A stretch of DNA of 64,000 nucleotides from positions 3,665,001 to 3,729,000 of the forward strand of contig NZ_CP031396.1 in assembly GCF_003363755.1 (NCBI RefSeq), written 5' to 3'. The translations under genes and the position numbers were made by a program. Source of the stretch: Pseudomonas protegens. GTDB taxonomy: Bacteria > Pseudomonadota > Gammaproteobacteria > Pseudomonadales > Pseudomonadaceae. Of this stretch, positions 9,907-21,900 are shown piece after piece (position 1 is the stretch's first letter; every line of letters begins with the position of its first letter). Below the pieces are notes generated by a model, which worked only from the letters and a program-made list of their open reading frames with translations, ran no database searches and had not been told where the DNA came from.

Positions 9907-12900
9907 TCAGCTGTTGTTGTGATCGATCTTGATGGTCGGGTCGCTACCGGCGATCAACGAGTTGATGTTGGCATTGGACCAGTTGTTGCCTTCCAGCTTG
10001 ATCGTCACGTCGGCGTTGGCCAGGCCCCCGGCGGCGTTGAGCTTGCCTTCGGAACTGACCTGCAGAGTCGAGACCCCGTCCACGGTGGTGATCTTGAGGA
10101 AGTTGTCGATGGTGCTGGCGCTCTCGCCCTGCAGCAGATCCCGCAGGTCGATACGGTCACCTTCACTGGCCTTGAAATCCTTGATCACGTCATTGCCGGT
10201 ATCGCCGGCCTTCCAGACAAAGGTATCGGCACCTGAACCGCCGATCAGGATGTCGTTGCCCTGGCCGCCGATCAGGGTGTCTTTGCCGGTGCCCCCCAGC
10301 AGGATGTCATTGCCCTTGCCGCCGTCCAGCGTGTCGTTGCCGCCCTGGCCGAAGAGAATGTCATTGCCGGCGCCGCCCAGCAGGGTGTCGTTGCCGTCAT
10401 GGCTGCCAGACACATCGAACTCTTTGTAGTGCTCGGTGATGTACTGGTGCACGTTGCTGGTGGTGACCTTGCTCACATCGACCCCGTTCTGCTCGGCCAC
10501 GTAGGCCTGCATGGCCTGGTAACCCTCGCCGGCGATGCCGTTGAAGCTCACCAGGTCGCCGAACAGGATGTCGTTGCCGTCGCCGCCGCTGACCTTGTCG
10601 GCCCCCGGCATGGTGGCTTCGGTGTGACCGATGATCGAATTGGCCAGATCGTTCGGGTCGATGTTGGTCTGCGGCTTGCCATCGCTGTCGTATGGCTTGA
10701 GGTCGTTGAGGCTGACGCCGCTATTGATACCGATGGCTTCGACGTTCGACAGGCCGCTGAGCAAGGCAAAGCCGCTGCTGGAGTTGGTGGAGGTGTAGTA
10801 ATCGGTGCTGCTGCCGGAGCCGGCCAGGTTCGACAGCTCGTAGGTGCCGTCGCCCTGGGCATGCAGGGTGCCCAAGGTTGCAGTATTCCAAGAGCCTTGG
10901 CCCCACCAATTGGTGCTGTAGGTCTGAAGCTTGACCGTACCGTTGCTGCTCACGCTGAGAATGTGATCGCTGTCGATGGTTTTGCTGAAGGTATCCCCCA
11001 GCTTGTAATTGCTGGTGGTCACCACGTCATCGAGGCGCACGTTGCCGTACAGCGTCGGGTTGGTCTGCTCGCCGCTCTGATAGAAGGTCGGCTGGCCGTC
11101 AGTGATGAAGTAGGTCAGGTTCTTGGCATTGGTATTGCCGGTGGCCTGGCTGCTCTGGAAGAAGTTGGCCGTAGTCTTGAACACGTCTTCATAGTTGGTG
11201 CCGCCGCCAGAAGCCATCGAATCCAGCACGGCCTTGAGTTGGGCCAGGGCATTCGGATCGTTGAGGTTCACCGCTACCGACTTGTTGACCTGGGTATCGA
11301 AGTCGGCAAGGAAGATGTTCACGGTGCCCGAGCCAGCGCTGCCGATGCTGTTCTTCAGGGTATTGAACACCGAGGTCAGGGAGTTCTTGGCCGCGGTGAT
11401 CGAGGCGCTGCTCATACTGCCCGAGGTGTCCACCATGAAGGCGATGTTGTAGTTGGTGCCCGGGACCACCGTCAGGCCGCCGATGTCGGCGACCACGATG
11501 TCGTTGCCGTCGGTACCGATAACGGTATCGTCGTCGGCGGTGGCGACCATCGCGTTGTAGTTTGCCGGGTAGACCTTGACTGGGATCTGCGCCGAAGTGC
11601 TGGCAGAACCGCCCAGGGACTCGGTGGAGGTCGAGGTTACGTTGAGGTTGAAGGTGCCGTTGTAGTACGGCGGCGGGGTGACCGTCAGGTTGCCCAGGTT
11701 CCAGCCGGTGACGTTGGCTTCGCCGGAGCTCGCGGTGGCGGTGAAGGTATGCCCGGCGCCATCGCTGAGGACGGAGCCTGCAGGAATGCCGCTGATCTTC
11801 ACGCTCAGGGTTTCCGAACCGTCGGTATCGGTCAGGCCGGTGCTGATCTTCGACAGATGCACGCTGCCGCCTTCGCCGCCTTCGTTGAGCTTGTAGCCGT
11901 CGTAGTAACCCTCGCCGTTGGTGCCGTGCAGCTCGGACACCGAAACTCCGGCGTTGGTCAGGTCGGTGACGCCGGTGTAAAGCGGCACGCCGGCGTTGCT
12001 CAGGTCTACCGCGGCGCCGCCGTTGACCGAGAGGTTGACGTCGTAGCTGCCCGGACCACTCTGGTTGTGGTGGTAGATATCGATGGTGTAGTAGCCGCTG
12101 GTGGTCGGGGTGAAGGTACCGTTTAGGTTACCGCCCGCGCCCCAGGTGGTGCTGGCCACGTTCTTGCCGCCGATGGTCACCAGCAGGCTGTCGTCGCCGG
12201 TGCCGGAGAAGGTGTAGGCCTTGCCGGCTTCCAGGTAGATCAGGCCGGAGGTCTTCGATGCGGTGCCCGGGGTGATGTTGCCGTCGGACTGGACGTTGGT
12301 CGCCAGGCTGCTGCTGTTGGGCGTGCCGGCGGCGTCGATCACCGATTTCAGGGTGCTGGCGGACGCGCCGTTGCCGTCGGTGCCCAGGCCGCTGAGGCCG
12401 GTCCAGACTTCCTTGAGCAGGCCCACCGAGTTGACGTTGTTACCCGCCACGCTCAGGGTCGGGGCATCGGCCACTGGGGTGATGTCGACCGTGACCGTAC
12501 CGGTGCTGCCCAGGGCCTGGCCGTCAGTTGGCTGGAACTTGATCTGGGCGTAATCGGCCTGTTGGTTGCCTACGCCGCTGCCGCCGTAGCCATTGGTGCC
12601 GGATTCGTTGGCGTCCGGGGTGAAGCGCAGTTTGCCGGCATCGATATCGGCCTTGCTGAAGGTCTGGTTGTTGGCCACATCCTTCCAGGTCGAACCGTCC
12701 AGGTATTGCAGTTTGCCGTCACCTGGCAGTTGGGTGATTTTCACCCCGAGGTTGGCAGCCGGGCTGTCGACGTCGCTGACGCCGAAGTTGGACCAGGTCA
12801 GGGCCAGCGGGCTGTCTTCGCTGCCGGTCACGGCGCCGCCGGTGGCGGTTGGGGCGTCGTTTACCGCCACCACATTGACCGTGGTGGTGGCGACATTGGA

Positions 12901-15900
12901 GTAGTTGCCGCCGTCGGTCACGGTCACGGTGATGGTCCGTGGCGTGGTGCTCGGGTCTTCACTGTTGTTGGTGAAGGTGATGTTCTTGATCTGTTGCATG
13001 TAGTCGGCCAGCGTCGCGTTGCCCGACAGGGTCAGGGTGATCGAGCCGTCCTTGCTGTTGGCATTGATGTTGATGCCGTTGACGTTGTTGCCCAGGTTCA
13101 GCGAGTCCCCCGGCTGACGGTTGGTCAGCACGATGGTGGCGCCGGTCAGCATCGTGCTGTCCGGGTCGGTGATGCTCAGGTCGGTGTCGGCGATCGACAC
13201 GCCAGGGCCCGTGGTGCCTTCGGTGAAAGTGACCTTGTAGTCGGCCCCGGTGGCGCCGCTGGAGTTGTTGGCGTCCAGGTCGATGACCGGTGGCGCATCG
13301 TTGTCGATGATCGAGGTGGTGACGCTGTTGTTACTGCCCACCACCAGGTTCTCGAAGTTACCGCCGCTGGCCGAATCGATCTTGACCGTGAAGTTCTCGG
13401 TGCCTTCAGTGATCTTGTTGTCAATGGTGGCGACGTTGAAGTTGGCGCTGCTGGCGCCGGCCGGAATCTTCACGGTGTACACGCCGCTGAAGTCCGAACC
13501 GTCAGTGGCGGTGCCGCTGTAGCTGATCTTCAGGGTGACTTCGGTCTGCGCCGGATGCGTCAGGCTCACGGTGTAGCTGGCGGTCTGGCCTTCAGTGACC
13601 GAAGTGCTGCCGGTGATGCCCACCGAAGTGGTATCCACGGTGTCGGTCACGTTGGTCACCGCTGGTGTGGTGTCCGGCACCAGCTTCTCGAAGTTGCCTC
13701 CGGTGGCGCTGGTGATCGAGGCATTGACCTTGCCGGCGTCGATATAGACGTCGTCAGCCGGCGCCGCAACGGTGACGGTACCGGTGGTGTTGCCGGCGGC
13801 GATGTTGATCACCGCGCCGTTGCTCAGAGTGACGGTCACCGGAGTACCGGCTGCGTTGGTCAGGGTCGCGGTGTAGATGATCGAACCGCCTTCAGCCACG
13901 GTGCCAGTGGCGCTGAGGCTGACACTGGTGGTGTCGACGGAGTCGGTCACGGTGGTGCTGACCGGGGTCTTGTCGGCCACGAGATTTTCGTAGTTGCCGC
14001 CGCTGACGTTGGTGATGGAGTTGGTCAGCGGAGTGTGGCCGACCAGTACATCGTTCGGCGCGCTGATGCTCACCGAACCGGTGGTCTCGCCGACCGGGAT
14101 GGTGATCTTCTCGCCATTGGCCAGGTTCACGGTGACGGGCGAACCGGTCACAGGAGCGCTAACGGTGGCGGTATAAGTGACGTTGCCGCCTTCGGCAGCC
14201 GAAGGCGTTGCCTTGAGCGTGACGGTGGAGTTGTCGATGGTGTCAGTCACATCGGTTACGGCTGGCGTGGTGTTTGGCACCAGCTTCTCGAAGTTGCCAC
14301 CTTCGGCCTTGGTGATAGTGGCCTCAACCTTGCCAGCGTCCTTGTAAACGTCATCGGTTGGCGCCGCGACGGTGGCAGTGCCAGTGGTGGCGCCGGCAGC
14401 AATGGTGATTACTGCACCATTACTCAAGGTCACGGTAACCGGAGTGCCTGCAGCATTGCTCAGGGTCGCGGTGTAAACGATGGACCCGCCCTCGGCCACA
14501 GTGCCGGTGGCACTGAGACTGACACTGGTGGTGTCGACGGTGTCGGTTACGGTGGTGCTGACCGGGGTCTTGTCAGCCACCAGGTTCTCGTAGTTGCCGC
14601 CGCTGACGTTGGTGATGGAGTTGGTCAGCGGAGTGTGGCCGACCAGTACATCGTTCGGCGCGCTGATGCTCACCGAACCGGTGGTCTCGCCGACCGGGAT
14701 GGTGATCTTCTCACCGTTGGCCAGGTTCACGGTGACGGGCGAACCGGTCACAGGAGCGCTAACGGTGGCGGTATAAGTGACGTTGCCGCCTTCGGCAGCC
14801 GAAGGCGTGGCCTTGAGCGTGACGGTGGAGTTGTCGATGGTGTCAGTCACATCGGTTACGGCTGGCGTGGTGTTTGGCACCAGCTTCTCGAAGTTGCCAC
14901 CTTCGGCCTTGGTGATAGTGGCCTCAACCTTGCCAGCGTCCTTGTAAACGTCATCGGTTGGCGCCGCGACGGTGGCAGTGCCAGTGGTGGCGCCGGCAGC
15001 GATGGTGATCACCGCGCCGTTGCTCAGGGTCACGGTGACTGGAGTACCGGCCGCGTTGCTCAGTGTTGCGGTGTAAACGATGGACCCGCCTTCGGCCACG
15101 GAGTCGGTGGCCGAAAGGCTCAGGGTGGTGGTGTCTGGCGTATCAGTAACCGAGGTTTCAGCTGGCTTGTCGCTGATTTCCAACTTCTCGTAGTTGCCGC
15201 CGTCAGCCTTGGTGATGGTGGCGCTCAGGGAGCTGCCGCCAGCCAGAGCATCATTGGGAGCGGTGAAGTTCACGGTGCCGGAGGATTCACCGACCGGAAT
15301 AGTGATGGTCTGGCCATTGGACAGGGTCACCACAACCGGCGAGCCGGTCACCGGAGCCGAAACCGACGCGGTGTAAACCACGGTTCCACCTTCGGCGACG
15401 CTCGGGGTCGCGGTCAGGCTGACAGTCGACGTATCGATAGTGTCAGTGACATCAGTCACAGCTGGCGCTGGGTTGGTGACCAGGTTCTCGAAGTTGCCGC
15501 CATCCGTTTTGGTGATGGTGGCCTCAACCTTGCCAGCGTCTTTGTAGACGTCATCGGCTGGGGCCGCGACGGTGGCGGTGCCGGAAGTGGCGCCAGCGGC
15601 AATGGTGATCACCGCGCCGTTGCTCAGGGTCACGGTGACCGGAGTGCCAGCGGCGTTGGTCAGGGTCGCGGTGTAAACGATGGAGCCACCTTCTGCTACC
15701 GAGTCAGTAGCACTCAGGCTCAGAGTGGTGGTGTCTGGCGTATCAGTAACCGAGGTTTCAGCCGGTTTGTCGCTGATCTCCAGCTTCTCGTAGTTGCCGC
15801 CGTCAGCCTTGGTGATGGTGGTGCTCAAGGAGCTACCGCCAGCCAGGGCATCGTTCGGCGCGGTGAAGTTCACCGTTGCGGAAGACTCGCCCACTGGAAT

Positions 15901-18900
15901 AGTGATGGTCTGTCCGTTGGACAAGGTCACCACGACCGGCGAACCGGTCACCGGAGCCGTAACCGACGCGGTGTAAACCACCGTTCCACCTTCGGCGACG
16001 CTTGGAGTGGCAGTCAGGCTGACGGTGGAAGTGTCGATGGTGTCGGCGACATCAGTCACAGCCGGAGCTGGGTTGGTGACCAGGTTTTCGAAGTTGCCAC
16101 CGTCCGCTTTGGTGATGGTGGCTTCAACCTTGCCAGCGTCTTTGTAGACGTCATCGGCTGGGGCCGCGACGGTAGCGGTGCCGGAAGTGGCACCGGCAGC
16201 AATGGTGATCACCGCACCGTTAGACAGGGTCACGGTCACTGGCGTACCAGCGGCATTGGTCAAGGTGGCGGTGTAGATGATCGAACCACCCTCAGCCACA
16301 GACTCAGTAGCCGAGAGGCTCAGAGTGGTGGTGTCAGGGGTGTCGGTAACCGAGGTCTCAGCCGGCTTGTCGTTGATCTCCAGCTTCTCGTAGTTACCGC
16401 CGTCAGCCTTGGTGATGGTGGTGCTCAGAGAGCTACCGCCGGCCAGAGCGTCGTTCGGTGCAGTGAAGTTCACCGAACCTTGGCTTTCACCGACCGGGAT
16501 GGTGATGGTCTGACCGTTGGACAGGGTCACTACTACTGGTGAGCCAGTCACTGGCGCGGTGACCGACGCGGTGTAAACCACGATGCCGCCTTCAGCGACG
16601 CTTGGCGTAGCAGTCAGCGAAACGGTGCTGATGTCGATGGTATCGGTAACATCAGTCACGGCAGGTGCTGGGTTGGTAACCAGGTTCTCGAAGTTACCGC
16701 CGTCCGCTTTGGTGATGGTGGCTTCAACCTTGCCAGCGTCCTTGTAGACGTCATCAGCCGGGGCTGCGACGGTGGCCGTACCCGAGGTAGCGCCGGTAGC
16801 GATAGTGATGACTGCACCATTGCTCAGAGTCACAGTAACCGGGGTACCAGCCGCGTTGGTCAGGGTCGCGGTGTAAACGATGGACCCACCTTCTGCTACC
16901 GAGTCAGTAGCACTCAGGCTCAGAGTGGTGGTGTCTGGCGTATCAGTAACCGAGGTTTCAGCTGGTTTGTCGCTGATCTCCAGCTTCTCGTAATTACCGC
17001 CGTCGGCCTTGGTAATGGTGGTGCTCAGGGAACTGCCGCCCGCCAGAGCGTCGTTGGGTGCGGTGAAGTTCACCGTTGCGGAAGACTCGCCCACTGGAAT
17101 AGTGATGGTTTGACCGTTGGACAAGGTCACCACAACTGGCGAACCGGTCACTGGCGCAGACACAGACGCGGTGTAAACGACGATGCCGCCCTCGGCGACG
17201 CTCGGAGTCGCCGTCAGGGAAACGGTGCTGGTATCGATCGTGTCAGTTACATCGGTGACCGCAGGCGCTGGATTGGTGACCAGGTTCTCGAAGTTACCGC
17301 CGTCCGCTTTGGTGATGGTGGCTTCGACTTTGCCGGCGTCTTTGTAGACGTCATCGGCCGGCGCTGCGACGGTGGTGGTGCCGGAAGTGGCACCGGCAGC
17401 AATGGTGATCACCGCGCCGTTGCTCAGGGTCACAGTGACCGGAGTACCAGCCGCGTTGGTCAGGGTCGCGGTGTAAACGATGGAGCCGCCTTCTGCTACC
17501 GAGTCAGTAGCACTCAGGCTCAGAGTGGTGGTGTCTGGCGTATCAGTAACCGAGGTTTCGGCTGGCTTGTCATTGATCTCCAGCTTCTCGTAGTTACCAC
17601 CGTCAGCCTTGGTAATGGTGGTGCTCAGGGAACTGCCGCCTGCCAGTGCATCGTTAGGCGCGGTGAAGTTCACGGTGCCGGAGGATTCACCGACTGGAAT
17701 AGTGATGGTCTGTCCGTTGGACAGGGTCACCACAACTGGCGAACCGGTCACTGGCGCAGACACAGACGCGGTGTAAACGACGATGCCGCCCTCGGCGACG
17801 CTTGGCGTAGCGGTCAGCGAAACGGTGCTGGTGTCGATGGTGTCGGTGACATCGGTGACGGCTGGCGCTGGGTTGGTCTCCAGGTTTTCGAAGTTGCCAC
17901 CGTCTGCTTTGGTGATAGTGACTTCGACCTTACCGGCATCCTTGTAAACATCATCCGCAGGAGCGGCAACGGTTGCAGTCCCCGAAGTAGCGCCAGCGGC
18001 GATGGTGATGACGGCACCGTTGGAGAGTGTGACCGTGACCGGCGTACCAGCCGCATTACTCAGTGTCGCGGTATAGACAATGGAGCCGCCTTCAGCCACG
18101 GAGTCGGTGGCCGAGAGGCTCAGCGTCGTGGTATCTGGCGTATCGGTAACCGAGGTTTCAGCTGGCTTATCGCTGACCTCCAGCTTCTCGTAGTTACCAC
18201 CGTCCGCTTTGGTGATGGTGGTGCTCAGAGAGCTACCGCCAGCCAGGGCATCGTTCGGTGCAGTGAAGTTCACCGAACCTTGGCTTTCGCCAACTGGGAT
18301 GGTGATGGTCTGACCGTTGGACAAGGTCACCACGAGCGGCGAACCGGTAACCGGAGCCGTAACCGACGCGGTGTAAACCACGATGCCGCCTTCAGCGACG
18401 CTTGGCGTAGCAGTCAGCGAAACGGTGCTGGTGTCGATGGTATCGGTAACATCAGTCACGGCAGGTGCTGGGTTGGTGACCAGGTTTTCGAAGTTACCAC
18501 CGTCAGCTTTGGTGATGGTTGCTTCGACTTTACCGGCATCCTTGTAGACGTCGTCGGCTGGCGCCGCAACAGTGGCGGTACCAGTAGTGGCACCGGCTGC
18601 GATGGTGATTACCGCGCCATTGCTCAGGGTCACAGTGACCGGAGTACCAGCAGCGTTGGTCAGCGTAGCCGTGTAAACGATGGAGCCACCTTCTGCCACG
18701 GAGTCGGTGGCCGACAGGCTCAGCGTCGTTGTGTCCGGGGTATCGGTAACCGAGGTTTCAGCTGGCTTGTCGCTGATCTCCAACTTCTCGTAGTTACCAC
18801 CGTCCGCCTTGGTAATGGTGGTGCTCAGAGAGCTACCGCCAGCCAGGGCATCGTTCGGCGCGGTGAAGTTCACCGTGGCGGAAGACTCGCCCACTGGAAT

Positions 18901-21900
18901 AGTGATGGTCTGTCCGTTGGACAGAGTCACCACAACCGGCGAGCCGGTCACCGGAGCCGTAACCGACGCGGTGTACACCACGGTGCCGCCTTCAGCGACG
19001 CTTGGCGTTGCAGTGAGGGACACGGTACTGGTGTCGATGGTGTCAGTGACGTCGGTTACTGCCGGAGCAGGGTTGGTCTCCAGGTTCTCGAAGTTGCCGC
19101 CGTCAGCTTTGGTGATGGTGGCTTCAACCTTGCCAGCGTCCTTGTACACGTCGTCGGCCGGGGCGGCGACGGTCGCGGTGCCGGAAGTGGCGCCAGCGGC
19201 GATGGTGATCACCGCGCCATTGCTCAGGGTCACGGTCACCGGAGTACCTGCCGCATTGCTCAGGGTCGCGGTGTAGACGATGGAGCCGCCTTCGGCCACC
19301 GAGTCGGTGGCACTCAGGCTCAGGGTGGTGGTGTCCGGAGTGTCGGTGACAGCGGTCTCGGCCGGCTTGTCATTGATCTCCAGTTTTTCGTAGTTGCCAC
19401 CCTCGGTCTTGGTGATGGTGGTGCTCAGGGAGCTGCCGCCAGCCAGGGCATCGTTAGGCGCGGTGAAGTTCACCGTTGCGGAAGACTCGCCCACCGGAAT
19501 GGTAATGGTCTGTCCGTTGGACAGGGTCACCACAACCGGAGAGCCGGTCACCGGCGCCGAAACCGACGCGGTGTACACCACGGTGCCGCCTTCGGCGACG
19601 CTTGGGGTAGCGGTCAGGCTGATGGTCGAGGTGTCGATGGTGTCAGTGACATCGGTCACCGCTGGAGCCGGGTTGGTCTCCAGGTTCTCGAAGTTGCCGC
19701 CGTCAGCCTTGCTGATGGTGACTTCAACCTTGCCGGCGTCCTTATAGACGTCGTCGGCAGGCGCCGCGACAGTGGCGGTGCCAGTCGTGGCGCCAGCGGC
19801 GATGGTGATCACCGCGCCGTTGCTCAAGGTTACGGTCACCGGGGTGCCAGCGGCATTGGTCAGGGTAGCGGTGTAGACAATGGAGCCGCCCTCGGCCACG
19901 GAGTCGGTGGCCGACAGGCTCAGCGTCGTGGTGTCCGGCGTATCGGTAACACTGGTCTCAGCGGGTTTGTCGTTGATGTCCAGCTTTTCGTAGTTGCCAC
20001 CGTCCGCTTTGGTGATGGTGGTACTCAGGGAGCTACCGCCAGCCAGGGCGTCATTCGGTGCAGTGAAGTTCGCGCTGCCGGAAGATTCGCCAACCGGAAT
20101 GGTAATGGTCTGGCCGTTGGATAGGGTGACCACAACCGGAGAGCCGGTAACCGGAGCGGTGACCGATGCGGTATACACCACGGTGCCGCCTTCAGCGACG
20201 CTTGGCGTAGCAGTCAGTGAAACGGTACTGGTGTCGATGGTATCGGTGACATCAGTCACCGCTGGAGCTGGGTTGGTGACCAGGTTTTCGAAGTTGCCAC
20301 CGTCCGTTTTGGTGATGGTGGCTTCGACTTTGCCGGCGTCTTTGTAGACGTCGTCGGCTGGCGCCGCAACAGTGGCGGTGCCAGTCGTGGCGCCAGCGGC
20401 GATGGTGATCACAGCACCGTTGCTCAGGGTCACGGTCACCGGAGTTCCGGCAGCGTTGGTCAGAGTGGCGGTGTAGACGATAGAGCCGCCCTCGGCCACA
20501 GACTCAGTGGCCGTCAGGCTCAGAGTCGTTGTATCCGGAGTATCGGTAACGCTGGTTTCAGCGGGTTTATCGCTGATTTCCAGTTTCTCGTAGTTGCCGC
20601 CATCGGCCTTGGTAATGGTAGTGCTCAGAGAGCTACCGCCAGCCAGGGCGTCATTCGGTGCAGTGAAGTTCACGCTGCCGGAGGACTCGCCCACTGGAAT
20701 AGTGATGGTCTGGCCGTTGGACAGGGTCACTACCACTGGCGAGCCCGTCACTGGCGCGGTGACCGATGCGGTGTATACCACGATGCCGCCTTCAGCGACG
20801 CTCGGGGTTGCGGTCAGGCTAACAGTCGAAGTGTCGATGGTGTCAGTGACATCGGTCACTGCTGGAGCCGGGTTGGTCTCCAGGTTTTCGAAGTTGCCGC
20901 CCTCGGCCTTGCTGATGGTGACTTCAACCTTGCCGGCGTCCTTATAGACGTCGTCGGCAGGCGCCGCGACAGTGGCGGTGCCAGTCGTGGCGCCAGCGGC
21001 GATGGTGATCACCGCGCCGTTGCTCAAGGTTACGGTCACCGGGGTGCCAGCGGCATTGGTCAGGGTCGCGGTGTAAACGATGGACCCACCTTCGGCCACG
21101 GAGTCGGTGGCCGACAGGCTCAGGGTGGTGGTATCTGGCGTATCGGTAACGCTGGTCTCAGCAGGTTTATCGCTGATTTCCAGTTTTTCGTAGTTACCGC
21201 CATCGGCCTTGGTGATGGTGGTGCTCAGAGAGCTACCGCCAGCCAGGGCGTCATTCGGCGCGGTGAAGTTCACGCTGCCGGAGGACTCGCCCACTGGAAT
21301 AGTGATGGTCTGGCCGTTGGACAGGGTCACTACCACTGGCGAGCCAGTCACTGGCGCGGTGACCGATGCGGTGTATACCACGATGCCGCCTTCAGCGACG
21401 CTCGGGGTTGCGGTCAGGCTAACAGTCGAAGTGTCGATCGTGTCAGTGACATCAGTCACGGCTGGCGCTGGGTTGGTGACCAGGTTTTCGAAGTTGCCGC
21501 CATCGGCTTTGGTGATGGTGACTTCGACTTTGCCGGCATCCTTGTAGACGTCATCGGCCGGTGCCGCCACGGTGGCGGTGCCAGTTGTGGCGCCAGCGGC
21601 AATGGTGATCACCGCGCCGTTGCTCAGGGTCACGGTGACGGGAGTGCCAGCAGCATTGGTCAAGGTCGCGGTGTAAACAATCGAGCCGCCCTCAGCCACG
21701 GTATCGGTAGCGGTCACGCTAAGGGTGGTGGTGTCCGGTGTGTCGGTGACCGAGGTTTCAGCTGGCTTGTCGTTGATCTCCAGCTTCTCGTAGTTACCAC
21801 CGTCAGCTTTGGTGATGGTGGTGCTCAGGGAACTGCCGCCTGCCAGTGCATCGTTAGGCGCGGTGAAGTTCACGGTGCCGGAGGATTCGCCCACCGGAAT

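Noticed and set aside
12562..16542. Plus-strand open frame of 1326 codons opposite lapA, and a similar one at 17110-20124
   Set aside because: These are shadows of the lapA repeats. The 600-bp period keeps the opposite frame open, and the translation is just the repeats read in reverse with His/Gly/Val-rich text and no domain or ribosome site.
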